Source: Rhodopirellula europaea 6C
Lineage (GTDB): Bacteria; Planctomycetota; Planctomycetia; Pirellulales; Pirellulaceae
Direction: 5' to 3'
DNA length: 64,000 nt
NCBI RefSeq assembly: GCF_000338295.1
Contig: NZ_ANMO01000256.1
Span: 1-64,000, forward strand
Shown here: piece by piece, positions 36,219 through 44,598 of the stretch
Position numbering within the stretch: the first letter of the stretch is position 1
How the letters are laid out: each line of letters starts with the position of its first letter
Made by a program: the position numbers and the translations under genes
Notes under the pieces: model-generated
The model's input: the letters and a program-made list of their open reading frames with translations, nothing else
Database searches by the model: none
What the model was told of the DNA's origin: nothing

Positions 36219-36733
36219 ACGCAAATCGAATGGTCAGCGGTTTACCTTGCCGATCGAGCAGCACACCGCGACGCGGATTTTCGCTACTCGAAATGATGTT
36301 GTCGCTTGCGATCCTTGGCGTTTCGCTCGGCATCCTTGCCCAGATCGCTGGGACGGGAACGGACGCGGCACGGGAAGCTCGCGACCTCAGCCAGGCTCGG
36401 TTGATTGCATCCAGCAAGATGTCGGAGTTGTTGGTTTCGGCTTCCACCGGGATGACGCCCGCGGCTTCCCCGGCGATGCCAGTGGAGGCGATGGACACCG
36501 ACGCGACGACTATGTTCCAGGCGCAGATCGATGTTGTGCCCGCTCCGATGGAAGGCATGTTGGCCGTTCGTGTGAGCGTGGAAGCTTTGGATCCCGATGG
36601 CGGTCCGGCGCTCGCCACTTATTCGCTGACTCGCTGGATGATCGATCCATTGTTGGGACTGAAAGAGTTGGCGGAAGAAGAAGCCGCTTTGCGAGAGGAG
36701 GAAGCCAGTGCTGAATCTGCATCGATCCAATAG
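36215..36733 (+). CDS. gspI: Type II secretion minor pseudopilin, GspI-like
   Basis: 172 residues. Starts at a TTG that overlaps the gspH stop codon; GAGGTG lies about eight bases upstream as a ribosome site. The prepilin site is RRG/FSLLEMMLSLAILG (Gly21) with the expected Glu at +5. GspI nucleates the pseudopilus tip with GspJ and GspK. The region after the helix, ARDLSQARLIASSKMSELL, matches the GspI pattern of a helix carrying Ala/Arg/Lys before a small globular part. The C-terminal 20 residues are Glu/Ala-rich, and their codons overlap the start of gspJ by 26 bp. Order and motifs make the call solid. Confidence 0.85.
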   Translation: MNANRMVSGLPCRSSSTPRRGFSLLEMMLSLAILGVSLGILAQIAGTGTDAAREARDLSQARLIASSKMSELLVSASTGMTPAASPAMPVEAMDTDATTMFQAQIDVVPAPMEGMLAVRVSVEALDPDGGPALATYSLTRWMIDPLLGLKELAEEEAALREEEASAESASIQ

Positions 36734-37817
36734 TCGCCGCCCGAACAACTCGTTCGCGGACGGAAAGTCGGTCGTGATTCCACGTGCCGGTTTCACCTTG
36801 CTGGAAATGCTTTTGACGCTCGCGCTCAGCGTAGTGTTGATGGGGCTGATCAGTGGTGCGATCAATTTCTACGCTCGCGAAATGGACAATGCGGAACAAC
36901 AGTTTCGTGAAGCTCAACTCGCGTCGGCTTTGCTGCAACTGATCGAAGATGATTTACGGATGACGCTGGTCACTCGCCCGGTTTCCACCGACGCCTTGTC
37001 GGATGTGTTGTCCGCGGCGGCGGCTCCGCTTGAAAGTCTCGGGTTGACCGGCGGTGGCGCATCCGCGGGCGAAGGTGATGACGAATTGCCGCCGGATGAT
37101 CCCGACACGCTCAATGGTGATCCGACTTTGGAATCGGACATGGGGATAACGTCCGGAGTTGTTCTGCAGTCGCCTGGTTTGATCGGCAATGAAACTCAGT
37201 TGCAGATCGATGTCAGCCGCTTGCCCAGTTTGGAGCAAACCGCGATTGATCCTGATTTGGCGATCAGCTCCGGCGTCGATCTATTGGACCGTCCCAGCGA
37301 CATTAAAACAGTCACTTATTTTGTTCAGGTCGCGGGCTCGTTTGGAATTCAAGACGAGATGCAAAAGTTGGCGGCAACGGATGAGAACGCAACCACGAAC
37401 GCGGCTTCGACGGGTGGTGGTCTGGTTCGACGTCAGTTGGATCGAGCCATCAGCATGCAGGCGATGTTGACCGGTGGATCGTCCCGTTTGGATCAAACCG
37501 GTGAAGTGATCGCTCCCGAAGTTGTCGCGATTGCGTTTGAATACTACGACGGTGTGAACTGGTTGCCGCAGTACAGCACCGACGAAACCGGGTATTTGCC
37601 GCTGGCGATTCGTGTTCGTTTGCAGTTGGCTCCGCCCGCGTCGCCGGGTGCGGCATTTGGCGAGTCTGCTGGTTCCACCACAATTGGTTTAACAGAAGGT
37701 CGCGTTTTCACTCACGTGATTCGTCTTCCGATGTCATTCCCCGAAGACGGAGAAGCTTTGCTTGAAGAGCAAGAAGCCGCCAGCACCGCGGAGGCACCCG
37801 ATGTCGTCGCAGAATAA
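36708..37817 (+). CDS. gspJ: Type II secretion minor pseudopilin, GspJ-like
   Basis: 369 residues, longer than the usual roughly 200 for GspJ. Starts at a GTG inside the end of gspI, preceded by GGAGGAAG. The processing site is RAG/FTLLEMLLTLALS (Gly28). The following AREMDNAEQQFREAQLASALLQLIEDDLR is typical of GspJ. The extra length is an acidic Gly/Ser/Asp-rich insertion at about residues 105-145 (GGGASAGEGDDELPPDD) plus an extended C-terminal domain. GspJ forms the I-J-K tip complex of the pseudopilus. Its last 17 bases overlap gspK. Confidence 0.83.
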   Translation: MLNLHRSNSRRPNNSFADGKSVVIPRAGFTLLEMLLTLALSVVLMGLISGAINFYAREMDNAEQQFREAQLASALLQLIEDDLRMTLVTRPVSTDALSDVLSAAAAPLESLGLTGGGASAGEGDDELPPDDPDTLNGDPTLESDMGITSGVVLQSPGLIGNETQLQIDVSRLPSLEQTAIDPDLAISSGVDLLDRPSDIKTVTYFVQVAGSFGIQDEMQKLAATDENATTNAASTGGGLVRRQLDRAISMQAMLTGGSSRLDQTGEVIAPEVVAIAFEYYDGVNWLPQYSTDETGYLPLAIRVRLQLAPPASPGAAFGESAGSTTIGLTEGRVFTHVIRLPMSFPEDGEALLEEQEAASTAEAPDVVAE

Positions 37818-39606
37818 ATCATCGCGAAAGTTGGGTGAGTCCTTGGAACGTCCAACGCATGATTCGTGCATCAAACCGGCCGCGCGAAACGCTCGTCGCC
37901 GCGGGTTCTTTCTGGTGCTGGTTTTGATCGTGATCGCGGTCGCGACCATGGCGGTTTACTCGTTCACCGACTTGATGATCGCAGCGGACGAAACCGCTTA
38001 CTTGACGGGCGATTTGGTTCAGGCACGAGCAACGGTCGATTCGGGGATCGAAGCGGTCCGTTTGGTGTTGGCTCAACCCGCTTCGATGCGAGAAGACGCC
38101 GGTGGCGTTTTCAACAACCCGAGTATGTTTCAGGGGGTGCCGATCACCGATGGATCGCAGGGCAACCCGACCAGCAACTTCACTGTGCTTGCACCCGGCC
38201 TGACCGAGATGGGCACGCTGGGGGGCATTCGTTATGGATTGCAGAACGAATCGGCTCGTTTGAATATCAACGCTCTGACCGTGTTAGAAGAAAACTCCGA
38301 TGCCATCAACATGCTGACGGGACTGTCCGGTGGCAGTGTCGATGCGGGTGGCATCTTGGGTGATGCGACCGCGTCGGAGGATTCTGATTTGTCGAGCGAA
38401 AACATCGCCGTGACGTTGTTGATGACTTTGCCGGGCATGGATGTCACGATCGCAGATGCGATTTTGGATTGGCTCGATGAAGACACCGAGCCACGCGAAA
38501 ACGGTTGCGAAGACGAGTACTACACATCGCTCGCGACACCTTACGCAGCGGCAAATGGGCCAGTGCAAACGGTGGAGGAACTGCTGCTCGTTCGCGGCGT
38601 CACACCTCAATTGTTATTTGGGGCGGACAGCAATCGCAACGGCGTGTTGGATCCCGACGAGCAGCAGCGATATGCCGCTAGCATCGAGACACCTGGGGTT
38701 CTTGGTTGGGCCAGTTACTTGACGGTCCACGGCGCCGAAGCCAACAAGACGATGGATGGTGAATTCCGGGTCAATATCAACGGCGATGATCTCGAAGTCC
38801 TCTACGAAGAGCTGATGACTGCGATCGGTGACGAAGTATTCGCGTCGTTCATAGTCGCCTATCGAATTTCGGGAGAGTCGTCTCTCGCCGACTCGGTGGT
38901 CAGCGGTGCGAGTGCCGAAGCGTTGGCCGCCCAGGGAATCGAAGCTCAGGATGCTGATAACGCAAATTCTGAATCAGAAGGGACCGTGTTGCCGTGGTCC
39001 GTCGAAGCTTTGGACGATTTCGATCTGACTGGAGGAGCCGCCGTCGAATTCAATCAGGTTCTCGATCTGATCGACGCGAAAGTCTCGTTGGAAAGAAACG
39101 GCGAAACGTTCACGTACACATCGCCTTTGATTGGCGAGCCCACTTTGTTGGCCGAGTTCCTGCCGTTCCTGATGGATCAACTGACGACCCAAGACGGCGA
39201 CGTTTTGCCAGGCCGAATCAACCTAAACGAGTGTCCGGCGGAATTGTTGATGGGCGTTCCGTTGGTCGATGAGGACACCATGTCGGCGATCCTCGAAGCA
39301 CGTTCTCAGGACGTGGGTGGTACAACTTCTGATCGCAATCACGAAACTTGGCCGCTCACGGAGGGTTTAGTCACCGTGGATCAAATGCGAGCGTTGTTGC
39401 CGTTGGTGACCGCTCGCGGCGACGTCTTTCGAGCTCAAGTCATCGGGTTCGATTCGGGCTCCGGTTTGGCTGCGCGAGGCGAAGCCATCATTGACGCGTC
39501 CACACCGAATCCGCGTGTGGTTCACTACCGAGACCTGACGCATTTGGGTCGCGGGTTCGATCTGTCGGTCCTGGGCGGAAACATCGTGGTTCCGGACAAC
39601 AACTGA
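37801..39606 (+). CDS. gspK: Type II secretion minor pseudopilin, GspK-like
   Basis: About 601 residues from the ATG at 37801, chosen because GGAGG lies seven bases upstream; the frame is open back to 37762. The signal-anchor is RRRG/FFLVLVLIVIAV with Gly35. As in other GspK proteins, the +5 Glu is missing, fitting its place at the pilus tip. The periplasmic domain has the family features: RLNINALTVLEE, then DAILDWLDEDTEPRENG followed by VEELLLVRGV, and near the end GRINLNECPAELLMGVP and SAILEARSQ (helix-hairpin-helix-like). It is about twice the length of GspK in proteobacteria, and an EF-hand-like DSNRNGVLDPDE could bind calcium. Fifteen bases separate it from gspL. Confidence 0.88.
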   Translation: MSSQNKSSRKLGESLERPTHDSCIKPAARNARRRGFFLVLVLIVIAVATMAVYSFTDLMIAADETAYLTGDLVQARATVDSGIEAVRLVLAQPASMREDAGGVFNNPSMFQGVPITDGSQGNPTSNFTVLAPGLTEMGTLGGIRYGLQNESARLNINALTVLEENSDAINMLTGLSGGSVDAGGILGDATASEDSDLSSENIAVTLLMTLPGMDVTIADAILDWLDEDTEPRENGCEDEYYTSLATPYAAANGPVQTVEELLLVRGVTPQLLFGADSNRNGVLDPDEQQRYAASIETPGVLGWASYLTVHGAEANKTMDGEFRVNINGDDLEVLYEELMTAIGDEVFASFIVAYRISGESSLADSVVSGASAEALAAQGIEAQDADNANSESEGTVLPWSVEALDDFDLTGGAAVEFNQVLDLIDAKVSLERNGETFTYTSPLIGEPTLLAEFLPFLMDQLTTQDGDVLPGRINLNECPAELLMGVPLVDEDTMSAILEARSQDVGGTTSDRNHETWPLTEGLVTVDQMRALLPLVTARGDVFRAQVIGFDSGSGLAARGEAIIDASTPNPRVVHYRDLTHLGRGFDLSVLGGNIVVPDNN

Positions 39607-39621
39607 GTAAACTATTGCACC

Positions 39622-41235
39622 ATGACTAAAAAAGTAGCCGTCGATTGGGACGAACAGCAGATTCGGATTGTGGTCGGAGAGGTTTCCGGCAAGCAAACGC
39701 GAATCGTTGATGCCGCGATTTTGCCGATTCAAACCGCCGGCGTGGGATCCACGTTGCGCAAATGGATCCAAGAGCACGGTTTGGAAAAATCGGAGTGCTT
39801 GGTCGCGGTTGGACGCGATTCAGCCGAGCTTCGTCAGATGGAATTCCCGCCTGTTCCGGACGAGGAATTGCCGGACATGATCCGGTTTCAAGCAGTGCGA
39901 ACGTTTGCGTCCGCTGGCGACAGTGCCACGGTGGATTATCTGCCGACCAGCCGAACCGAAAAGGGCGTGCGGGCGATCGTCTCGGCGACCGGTGCGAACA
40001 GGCTCGATCCGATCCGAAAGTCGATCAGCGAAGCCGGAATGACCGTCGGTCGGATCGCACTTCGTCCCATCGCTGCGGCGGCGCTGTATCAAATCATTCT
40101 GAGAGACAAGACCAACGATTCGACTCGGTCGACGTTGGCATTGATTGACTTGGTCGGTGACGAAGCGGAAATCGTTTTGTTCCGTGGTCGAGATGTTTCA
40201 TTTGTGCGGTCGGTCCGATTGCCTTCGCAATCACCGGCGCGGGTCAACGCTTTGGCGGGTGAGCTTCGCCGCAGCATGATTGCTTGCGGGGCATCGGGTT
40301 CGCCTTGCGACATTGCGATTTGGGGAACGCCCGATCGCCATCGTGAAGAGCTGGATCAACTCGCCGATCGATTGGACCAAGGCCAGGACACGCCTTCCGA
40401 GAAACGGTTGATCAACCCACTGCAGATTGTCGACTGCGATTCTTCGGTGGAACCTTCGGTCGGTGAGACCGTCGGCCGCCTGGCACCGTTGGTTGGTCTG
40501 TTGGTCGCCGATGAAGCTTACGCGGATCGCTTGATCGATTTCGCGAATCCACGTCAGTACATTCCGCCGAGCACCAACCGTGGCAAGATGGCCGCGATGA
40601 TTGGTATCCCCGCGGCGATCGTCTTGGGACTGGGATGGTTGTTCTGGAGCCAACTCAGTTCTCGCGACTCGGAGATTGAACGTTTGGAAGCCGCGAATGC
40701 GACGATGCGAGACCAGGTCAAAGTCGCCGACGCGAGTGTTCAGCGAACTGAGAGACTGGATCAATTTTTGGATGCCGACGTGAACTGGCTGGAGGAAATC
40801 GAACGTCTGGCCGAAGCACTGCCTCCATCGGATCAGTTGATTTTGAAGCAGGTTTCCGCTCAGGCGGATTCACGCCAGGGTGGTGGACGGATGGTCGTTT
40901 CTGGATTGGTAACATCACCTGATGTGATCGACGAAATGGAGTCGTCGCTGCGGGATGAATCGCACCGCGTCGTCGGCGACGGAGCCAGCCAAGTTGACAC
41001 CGAAGATGCTTACCGTTGGCAAATTCGCGAAACCGTCTCGGTGGAAACCGAAAGCGTTCGTGCGGATCGTTACGAGCGGATTGCTAAAGCCGCGGAAGAA
41101 GAATCCGCGACCGAAGCAGGTGCGGGCGGCGAATCCACCCCGGATCCCGATGCAACTCCGCCTGACCAGGAAACCCAAGAAGCTTCGAAGTCGGCGAGCC
41201 TCAACGTGAACGTTCAACCGGAGGTGCAGTCATGA
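39622..41235 (+). CDS. gspL: Type II secretion assembly-platform protein, GspL/PilM-like
   Basis: 537 residues. The N-terminal 320 residues resemble the cytoplasmic actin-like fold of GspL and PilM (MTKKVAVDWDEQQIRIV; later LALIDLVGDEAEIVLFRGR). One membrane segment follows at about residues 330-350 (GIPAAIVLGLGWLFWSQL), then a short coiled coil (EIERLEAANATMRDQVKVAD) and a small periplasmic domain of PilN/GspL character. The last 55 residues are Glu/Ala/Pro-rich and disordered. GspL links the secretion ATPase GspE to GspM in the inner membrane; no gspE lies in this window. The ATG at 39622 begins 15 bases after gspK, and the stop overlaps the gspM start (ATGA). Confidence 0.82.
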   Translation: MTKKVAVDWDEQQIRIVVGEVSGKQTRIVDAAILPIQTAGVGSTLRKWIQEHGLEKSECLVAVGRDSAELRQMEFPPVPDEELPDMIRFQAVRTFASAGDSATVDYLPTSRTEKGVRAIVSATGANRLDPIRKSISEAGMTVGRIALRPIAAAALYQIILRDKTNDSTRSTLALIDLVGDEAEIVLFRGRDVSFVRSVRLPSQSPARVNALAGELRRSMIACGASGSPCDIAIWGTPDRHREELDQLADRLDQGQDTPSEKRLINPLQIVDCDSSVEPSVGETVGRLAPLVGLLVADEAYADRLIDFANPRQYIPPSTNRGKMAAMIGIPAAIVLGLGWLFWSQLSSRDSEIERLEAANATMRDQVKVADASVQRTERLDQFLDADVNWLEEIERLAEALPPSDQLILKQVSAQADSRQGGGRMVVSGLVTSPDVIDEMESSLRDESHRVVGDGASQVDTEDAYRWQIRETVSVETESVRADRYERIAKAAEEESATEAGAGGESTPDPDATPPDQETQEASKSASLNVNVQPEVQS

Positions 41236-42722
41236 CTCAACGTGAACGCTTTTTAGCGATGGCCGTTGGCGGCCTGTTTGTGGTCATTGCGTTCCAGTGG
41301 GGATTCAATCGCTACCGAGATGCGATCAAGTTTCGTGACAACCGCTTGGCAGGTTTGCAGAACGAAGCAAACACGCTGAACGAGAAGTTATTGGCCGGTG
41401 CGTATGCCGATCGTCAAATGGGCGAGTACATGGTGCGTTCATTGCCCAGCAACCCAGAGCGGGCTCAGAGCACCTATCAATCGTGGTTGTTGGGGACGGT
41501 CCGCGAAGCCGGGTTGAGAGACGCAGGCGTTGACCCCGTCAGCGACGCGCCGGTTGGCGATCTTTACTACCGTTACGGCTTTCGCGTTTCCGGCAAGACA
41601 TCCTTGGATGGGTTGGTCGGGCTGTTGCATGACTTTTACGCTCGCGATTACCTGCATCGAATTCGCGAACTGAACTTTGGTCCGTCGCGAACGGGTGATC
41701 TGAATGTTGAGATGACCATCGATGCGATCTCGCTCAACAACGCAGCGATCGACGCGAAGATTCCGGAACGCGAATCTTGGCGAGTTGCCAAGTCGCTCGA
41801 CGAAACACGCCAGGCGATCTTGAATCGCAATTTCTTCCAGCCACCCAACCAGCCGCCTGTATATGCCGGTGATGCAACATTGGTTGCCGTCAAAGGTGAA
41901 AAGACGGATGTCCGCTTGAAGGTGGATGATCCCGAAGGCACCGAAGTGACTTATGAGTTGGAAGGTGAGTTGCCTGAGTGGGCCAGCTTCAAAGCCGACT
42001 CGGGAACGTTCACGTTCAACCCGCCTGCGGATCCTGAAGACGGTGAAGAATCAGGTGACGCATCGGCTGCGTCTGACAAAGAACCGTTGCAGGTTGTCGT
42101 TCGAATGACGGACACCGGTTATCCGCGTCGTCAGATCGAAAAGACATTGGTCGTCAAGCTTGAGAACCCTCCGCCGCCAAAAGAACCCGACCCATTGCCA
42201 CCTAAGTTCGACGACGCGACGCAGACTTATCTGACCGCGTTGGTTCAGGGCCGCGACGACTGGACGGCATGGATGAACGTTCGGACTCGCGGTGAAACTC
42301 TGAAGCTGCAAGTCGGAGATTCGTTTGAGATCGGATCGATGAAAGGAAGCGTTAAATCGGTTTCGGCTCGATTGGTGTTGTTGGAAATTGGCGGCAAAGA
42401 ATACGAGCTGCGACCATCGGGTAAGTTGTCCGAAGCGGTGGCCTTGGAATCTCCGGAGCAACCCAAGGAAACTGACGCCGCGGCGGAAGATGGCAGTGAA
42501 GAGTCCGGCGAAACGCCCGCCGCTGACGAGGACGGCGAGTCGGATTCCAATGAGGCCGTGATGGAAGCTGGCGAAGGATCATCGCCGCAGTCTGTCGATG
42601 AAGCAGCTGCCAAGGACGAACCCGAGGCGGCGGAGGAAACTGCGACCGAAGCCCCTGCTTCATCGTCGGAGCAAACGGAAACGCCATCCGAGGAGCCAAC
42701 CCCACAATCGCAGCTGGATTGA
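41232..42722 (+). CDS. GspM-like inner-membrane protein with extra Ig-like and PilP/GspC-like parts
   Basis: 496 residues, about three times a usual GspM. Residues 8-24 form a signal-anchor (LAMAVGGLFVVIAFQWG), then a coiled coil and a ferredoxin-like PilO/GspM-type domain (to about 185). Residues about 215-310 look like a cadherin or putative-Ig module (VKGEKTDVRLKVDDPEGTEV, ELPEWASFKADSGTFTFNPP). Residues about 345-395 have a small beta domain (LQVGDSFEIGSMKGSVKSVS, LLEIGGKEYEL) reminiscent of the PilP/GspC homology region. The tail is highly acidic. Position after gspL with an ATGA overlap supports the GspM role. The fusion could supply the GspC-like link to the secretin; that is inference. 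Confidence 0.72.
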   Translation: MTQRERFLAMAVGGLFVVIAFQWGFNRYRDAIKFRDNRLAGLQNEANTLNEKLLAGAYADRQMGEYMVRSLPSNPERAQSTYQSWLLGTVREAGLRDAGVDPVSDAPVGDLYYRYGFRVSGKTSLDGLVGLLHDFYARDYLHRIRELNFGPSRTGDLNVEMTIDAISLNNAAIDAKIPERESWRVAKSLDETRQAILNRNFFQPPNQPPVYAGDATLVAVKGEKTDVRLKVDDPEGTEVTYELEGELPEWASFKADSGTFTFNPPADPEDGEESGDASAASDKEPLQVVVRMTDTGYPRRQIEKTLVVKLENPPPPKEPDPLPPKFDDATQTYLTALVQGRDDWTAWMNVRTRGETLKLQVGDSFEIGSMKGSVKSVSARLVLLEIGGKEYELRPSGKLSEAVALESPEQPKETDAAAEDGSEESGETPAADEDGESDSNEAVMEAGEGSSPQSVDEAAAKDEPEAAEETATEAPASSSEQTETPSEEPTPQSQLD

Positions 42723-42788
42723 CCCCAGTTCGGATTGACAATTCAACCGCCGAGCGATAGTCTCGGCTCATCACCAGGGAAATCGTTC

Positions 42789-42820
42789 GCCCGGGCCGAT
42801 TCGGTCCGGGCTGTTTTTTT
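42789..42820 (+). terminator. Intrinsic terminator after the gsp operon, just upstream of nusA
   Basis: Stem GCCCGGGCC (42789-42797) and GGTCCGGGC (42803-42811), nine pairs with one G-U, loop GATTC, followed by TG and seven T (42814-42820) and then ATCTTTT. This is a textbook Rho-independent terminator. It lies 66 bases after the gspM-like stop and ends 29 bases before the nusA ATG, so it can serve either as the end of the gsp operon or as a leader attenuator for nusA. Confidence 0.88.
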
Positions 42821-42849
42821 ATCTTTTCGTCTTTAGCCTTCTCTTCGCC

Positions 42850-44337
42850 ATGAATCCGCAAGACATTTTGCGATACGTCGATTCGCTGCATCGCGATAAA
42901 AATATCGATCCAGAACTGCTGTTCCAGGCGATCGAGTCGGCTCTACAAAGCGCGGCAAAGAAGCAGTATGGCGAAGAATCGGATGTGATTGTTTCGATCA
43001 GTCGTGACAACGGAGCGATCGCCGCGACCTTGGCTGGCGAACCTCTCGGCGACGATCAAATTGGTCGCATCGGAGCTCAAACGGCGAAGCAGGTCATCAT
43101 CCAGAAGGTCCGCGAAGCAGAACGCGACGCCTTGATGTTGGAATACCGCGATCAGATCGGTGATATCGTCAGCGGAATGATTGGGCGTGCCGACGGCGGC
43201 GTTGCAACGGTCAACTTGGGCAATGTCGAAGCCATCTTGCCACGCAGTGAACAAATTCCTGGTGAAAGTCTTCATGCGAACGAACGCGTCCGTGCGATCG
43301 TATTTGAAGTCCGGCCATCCGGTGGCAACCGCGTTCGCGTCGTGTTGTCTCGTACGCGGCCACAATTCGTACAACGCTTGTTTGAGCAAGAAATCCCTGA
43401 GCTGAACGACGGCGTGATTGCCATCAAGTCGATCTCTCGTGAACCTGGCTACCGAAGCAAGGTTGCCGTCAGCAGCGAAGACCAGCAAATCGATCCGATC
43501 AGTGTTTGCGTTGGTTATCGCGGCAGTCGGATCAAAGCCGTTCGCGAAGAGTTGGCTGGTGAGCATATCGATGTGGTCCGCTATGACAGCGACCCTGAAG
43601 TGTTGATCCCCAACGCTCTGCAACCTGCCGAAGTTGATCAAGTTCTGTTGTGCGACATGATCGGTCGTGCGATTGTTTTGGTTCAAGAAGACCAGCTTTC
43701 GCTCGCGATTGGTCGTCGTGGTCAAAACGTTCGATTGGCCAGCAAGCTTTGCGGCTGGGACATTGAAATCATGACCAACGCCGAGCTTGAAGAACAAATC
43801 GAGCGAGCGGTGGGTGGATTCAGTCAGATTCCGGGCATCACCGAAGAGATCGCTCAGGCGTTGGTCGAGCAAGGCTATTTGTCATATGACGACTTGTCCG
43901 TGATCGAGCCTGACCTGTTCATGGAAATGAGCGGCCTGAGCGAAGCGGATGTCGATCGGATTGTCGAAACGGCGGAAGCCAAAGCGGAAGAAGCTGAACA
44001 AGCCGCCGCAGAAGAACGCCGCGTTCGACGAGACCAAGAGCGAACCGACCAAAACGCTCCTGCTCCGGCAAAGGCTGATACGCCAGCTGCCGAAGCGAGC
44101 ACGGAAGAAGCAACCGCGGAAGCGGAGAATGCAGAAGCAGCCGAAGGCGATCAGTCTGCGGCTGAAGTTGCAACCGAAACACCGGAGGTTACCTCCACCG
44201 CAGAGGCCCCCGCCGACCCCGCTGATGAAGTTGGCGAGCCAGTGGCGGAAGAGGGGCAGACTGAATCCGAAGAGCCTGAGCCGGTCGCCGAAGCGGTTGA
44301 ATCGACTGAGGCTGATGGTAACAAGCAGGAAGGTTGA
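42850..44337 (+). CDS. nusA: Transcription termination/antitermination factor NusA
   Basis: Binds RNA polymerase and nascent RNA to control pausing, termination and antitermination. 495 residues. The N-terminal polymerase-binding domain begins MNPQDILRYVDSLHRDKNID. An S1 domain lies at about 133-200 (GDIVSGMIGRADGGVATVNL). The paired KH domains follow (DPISVCVGYRGSRIKAVREELAGE, LSLAIGRRGQNVRLASKLCGWDIEI). A helix-hairpin-helix-like segment is at about 320-370 (FSQIPGITEEIAQALVEQGY). The last 120 residues are an acidic Ala/Glu/Pro tail. It begins the nusA-infB-rbfA block; no rimP precedes it, a terminator hairpin does. The ATG at 42850 gives the normal N-terminus. Confidence 0.97.
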   Translation: MNPQDILRYVDSLHRDKNIDPELLFQAIESALQSAAKKQYGEESDVIVSISRDNGAIAATLAGEPLGDDQIGRIGAQTAKQVIIQKVREAERDALMLEYRDQIGDIVSGMIGRADGGVATVNLGNVEAILPRSEQIPGESLHANERVRAIVFEVRPSGGNRVRVVLSRTRPQFVQRLFEQEIPELNDGVIAIKSISREPGYRSKVAVSSEDQQIDPISVCVGYRGSRIKAVREELAGEHIDVVRYDSDPEVLIPNALQPAEVDQVLLCDMIGRAIVLVQEDQLSLAIGRRGQNVRLASKLCGWDIEIMTNAELEEQIERAVGGFSQIPGITEEIAQALVEQGYLSYDDLSVIEPDLFMEMSGLSEADVDRIVETAEAKAEEAEQAAAEERRVRRDQERTDQNAPAPAKADTPAAEASTEEATAEAENAEAAEGDQSAAEVATETPEVTSTAEAPADPADEVGEPVAEEGQTESEEPEPVAEAVESTEADGNKQEG

Positions 44338-44341
44338 GTGA

Positions 44342-44383
44342 GCCGTTTTCAAAAACGGCCCACGTACGCTATCCTAACGTGGG
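44342..44383 (+). other. Two adjacent hairpins in the nusA-infB spacer
   Basis: The 261-bp spacer begins with GCCGTTT/AAACGGC around a TCAA tetraloop (44342-44359), followed at once by CCCACGT/ACGTGGG with an 11-base loop (44359-44383). The two stems share one base. No U-tract follows, so they look more like RNA processing or stability elements than terminators. The spacer also holds a small reading frame ending at 44520 that starts with a GTG touching the nusA stop; it has no ribosome site or recognisable sequence and I do not call it a gene. Confidence 0.55.
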
Positions 44384-44598
44384 ACAGAAGCAAAGTTGGT
44401 CTTTGCAATCGTCCTTGGGACAATTTGAACGCTATGAAATTCCCCGTTGTTTTCAGCGAGTCTGGTGCTTTGTCACCAACTGGTGGTAGCAACGATGGAG
44501 GTCTTTTTATGCGATTTTGATGAACGAAACCACGAAGCCGCAGCCGCAAGGAATTGCGAGCGGACTTCACCTATCGAATTTGACAGGACCCCGACCCA

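Noticed and set aside
44338-44520. 60-codon frame between nusA and infB
   Set aside because: No ribosome site, no known family (not YlxR-like), and it overlaps two RNA stems.
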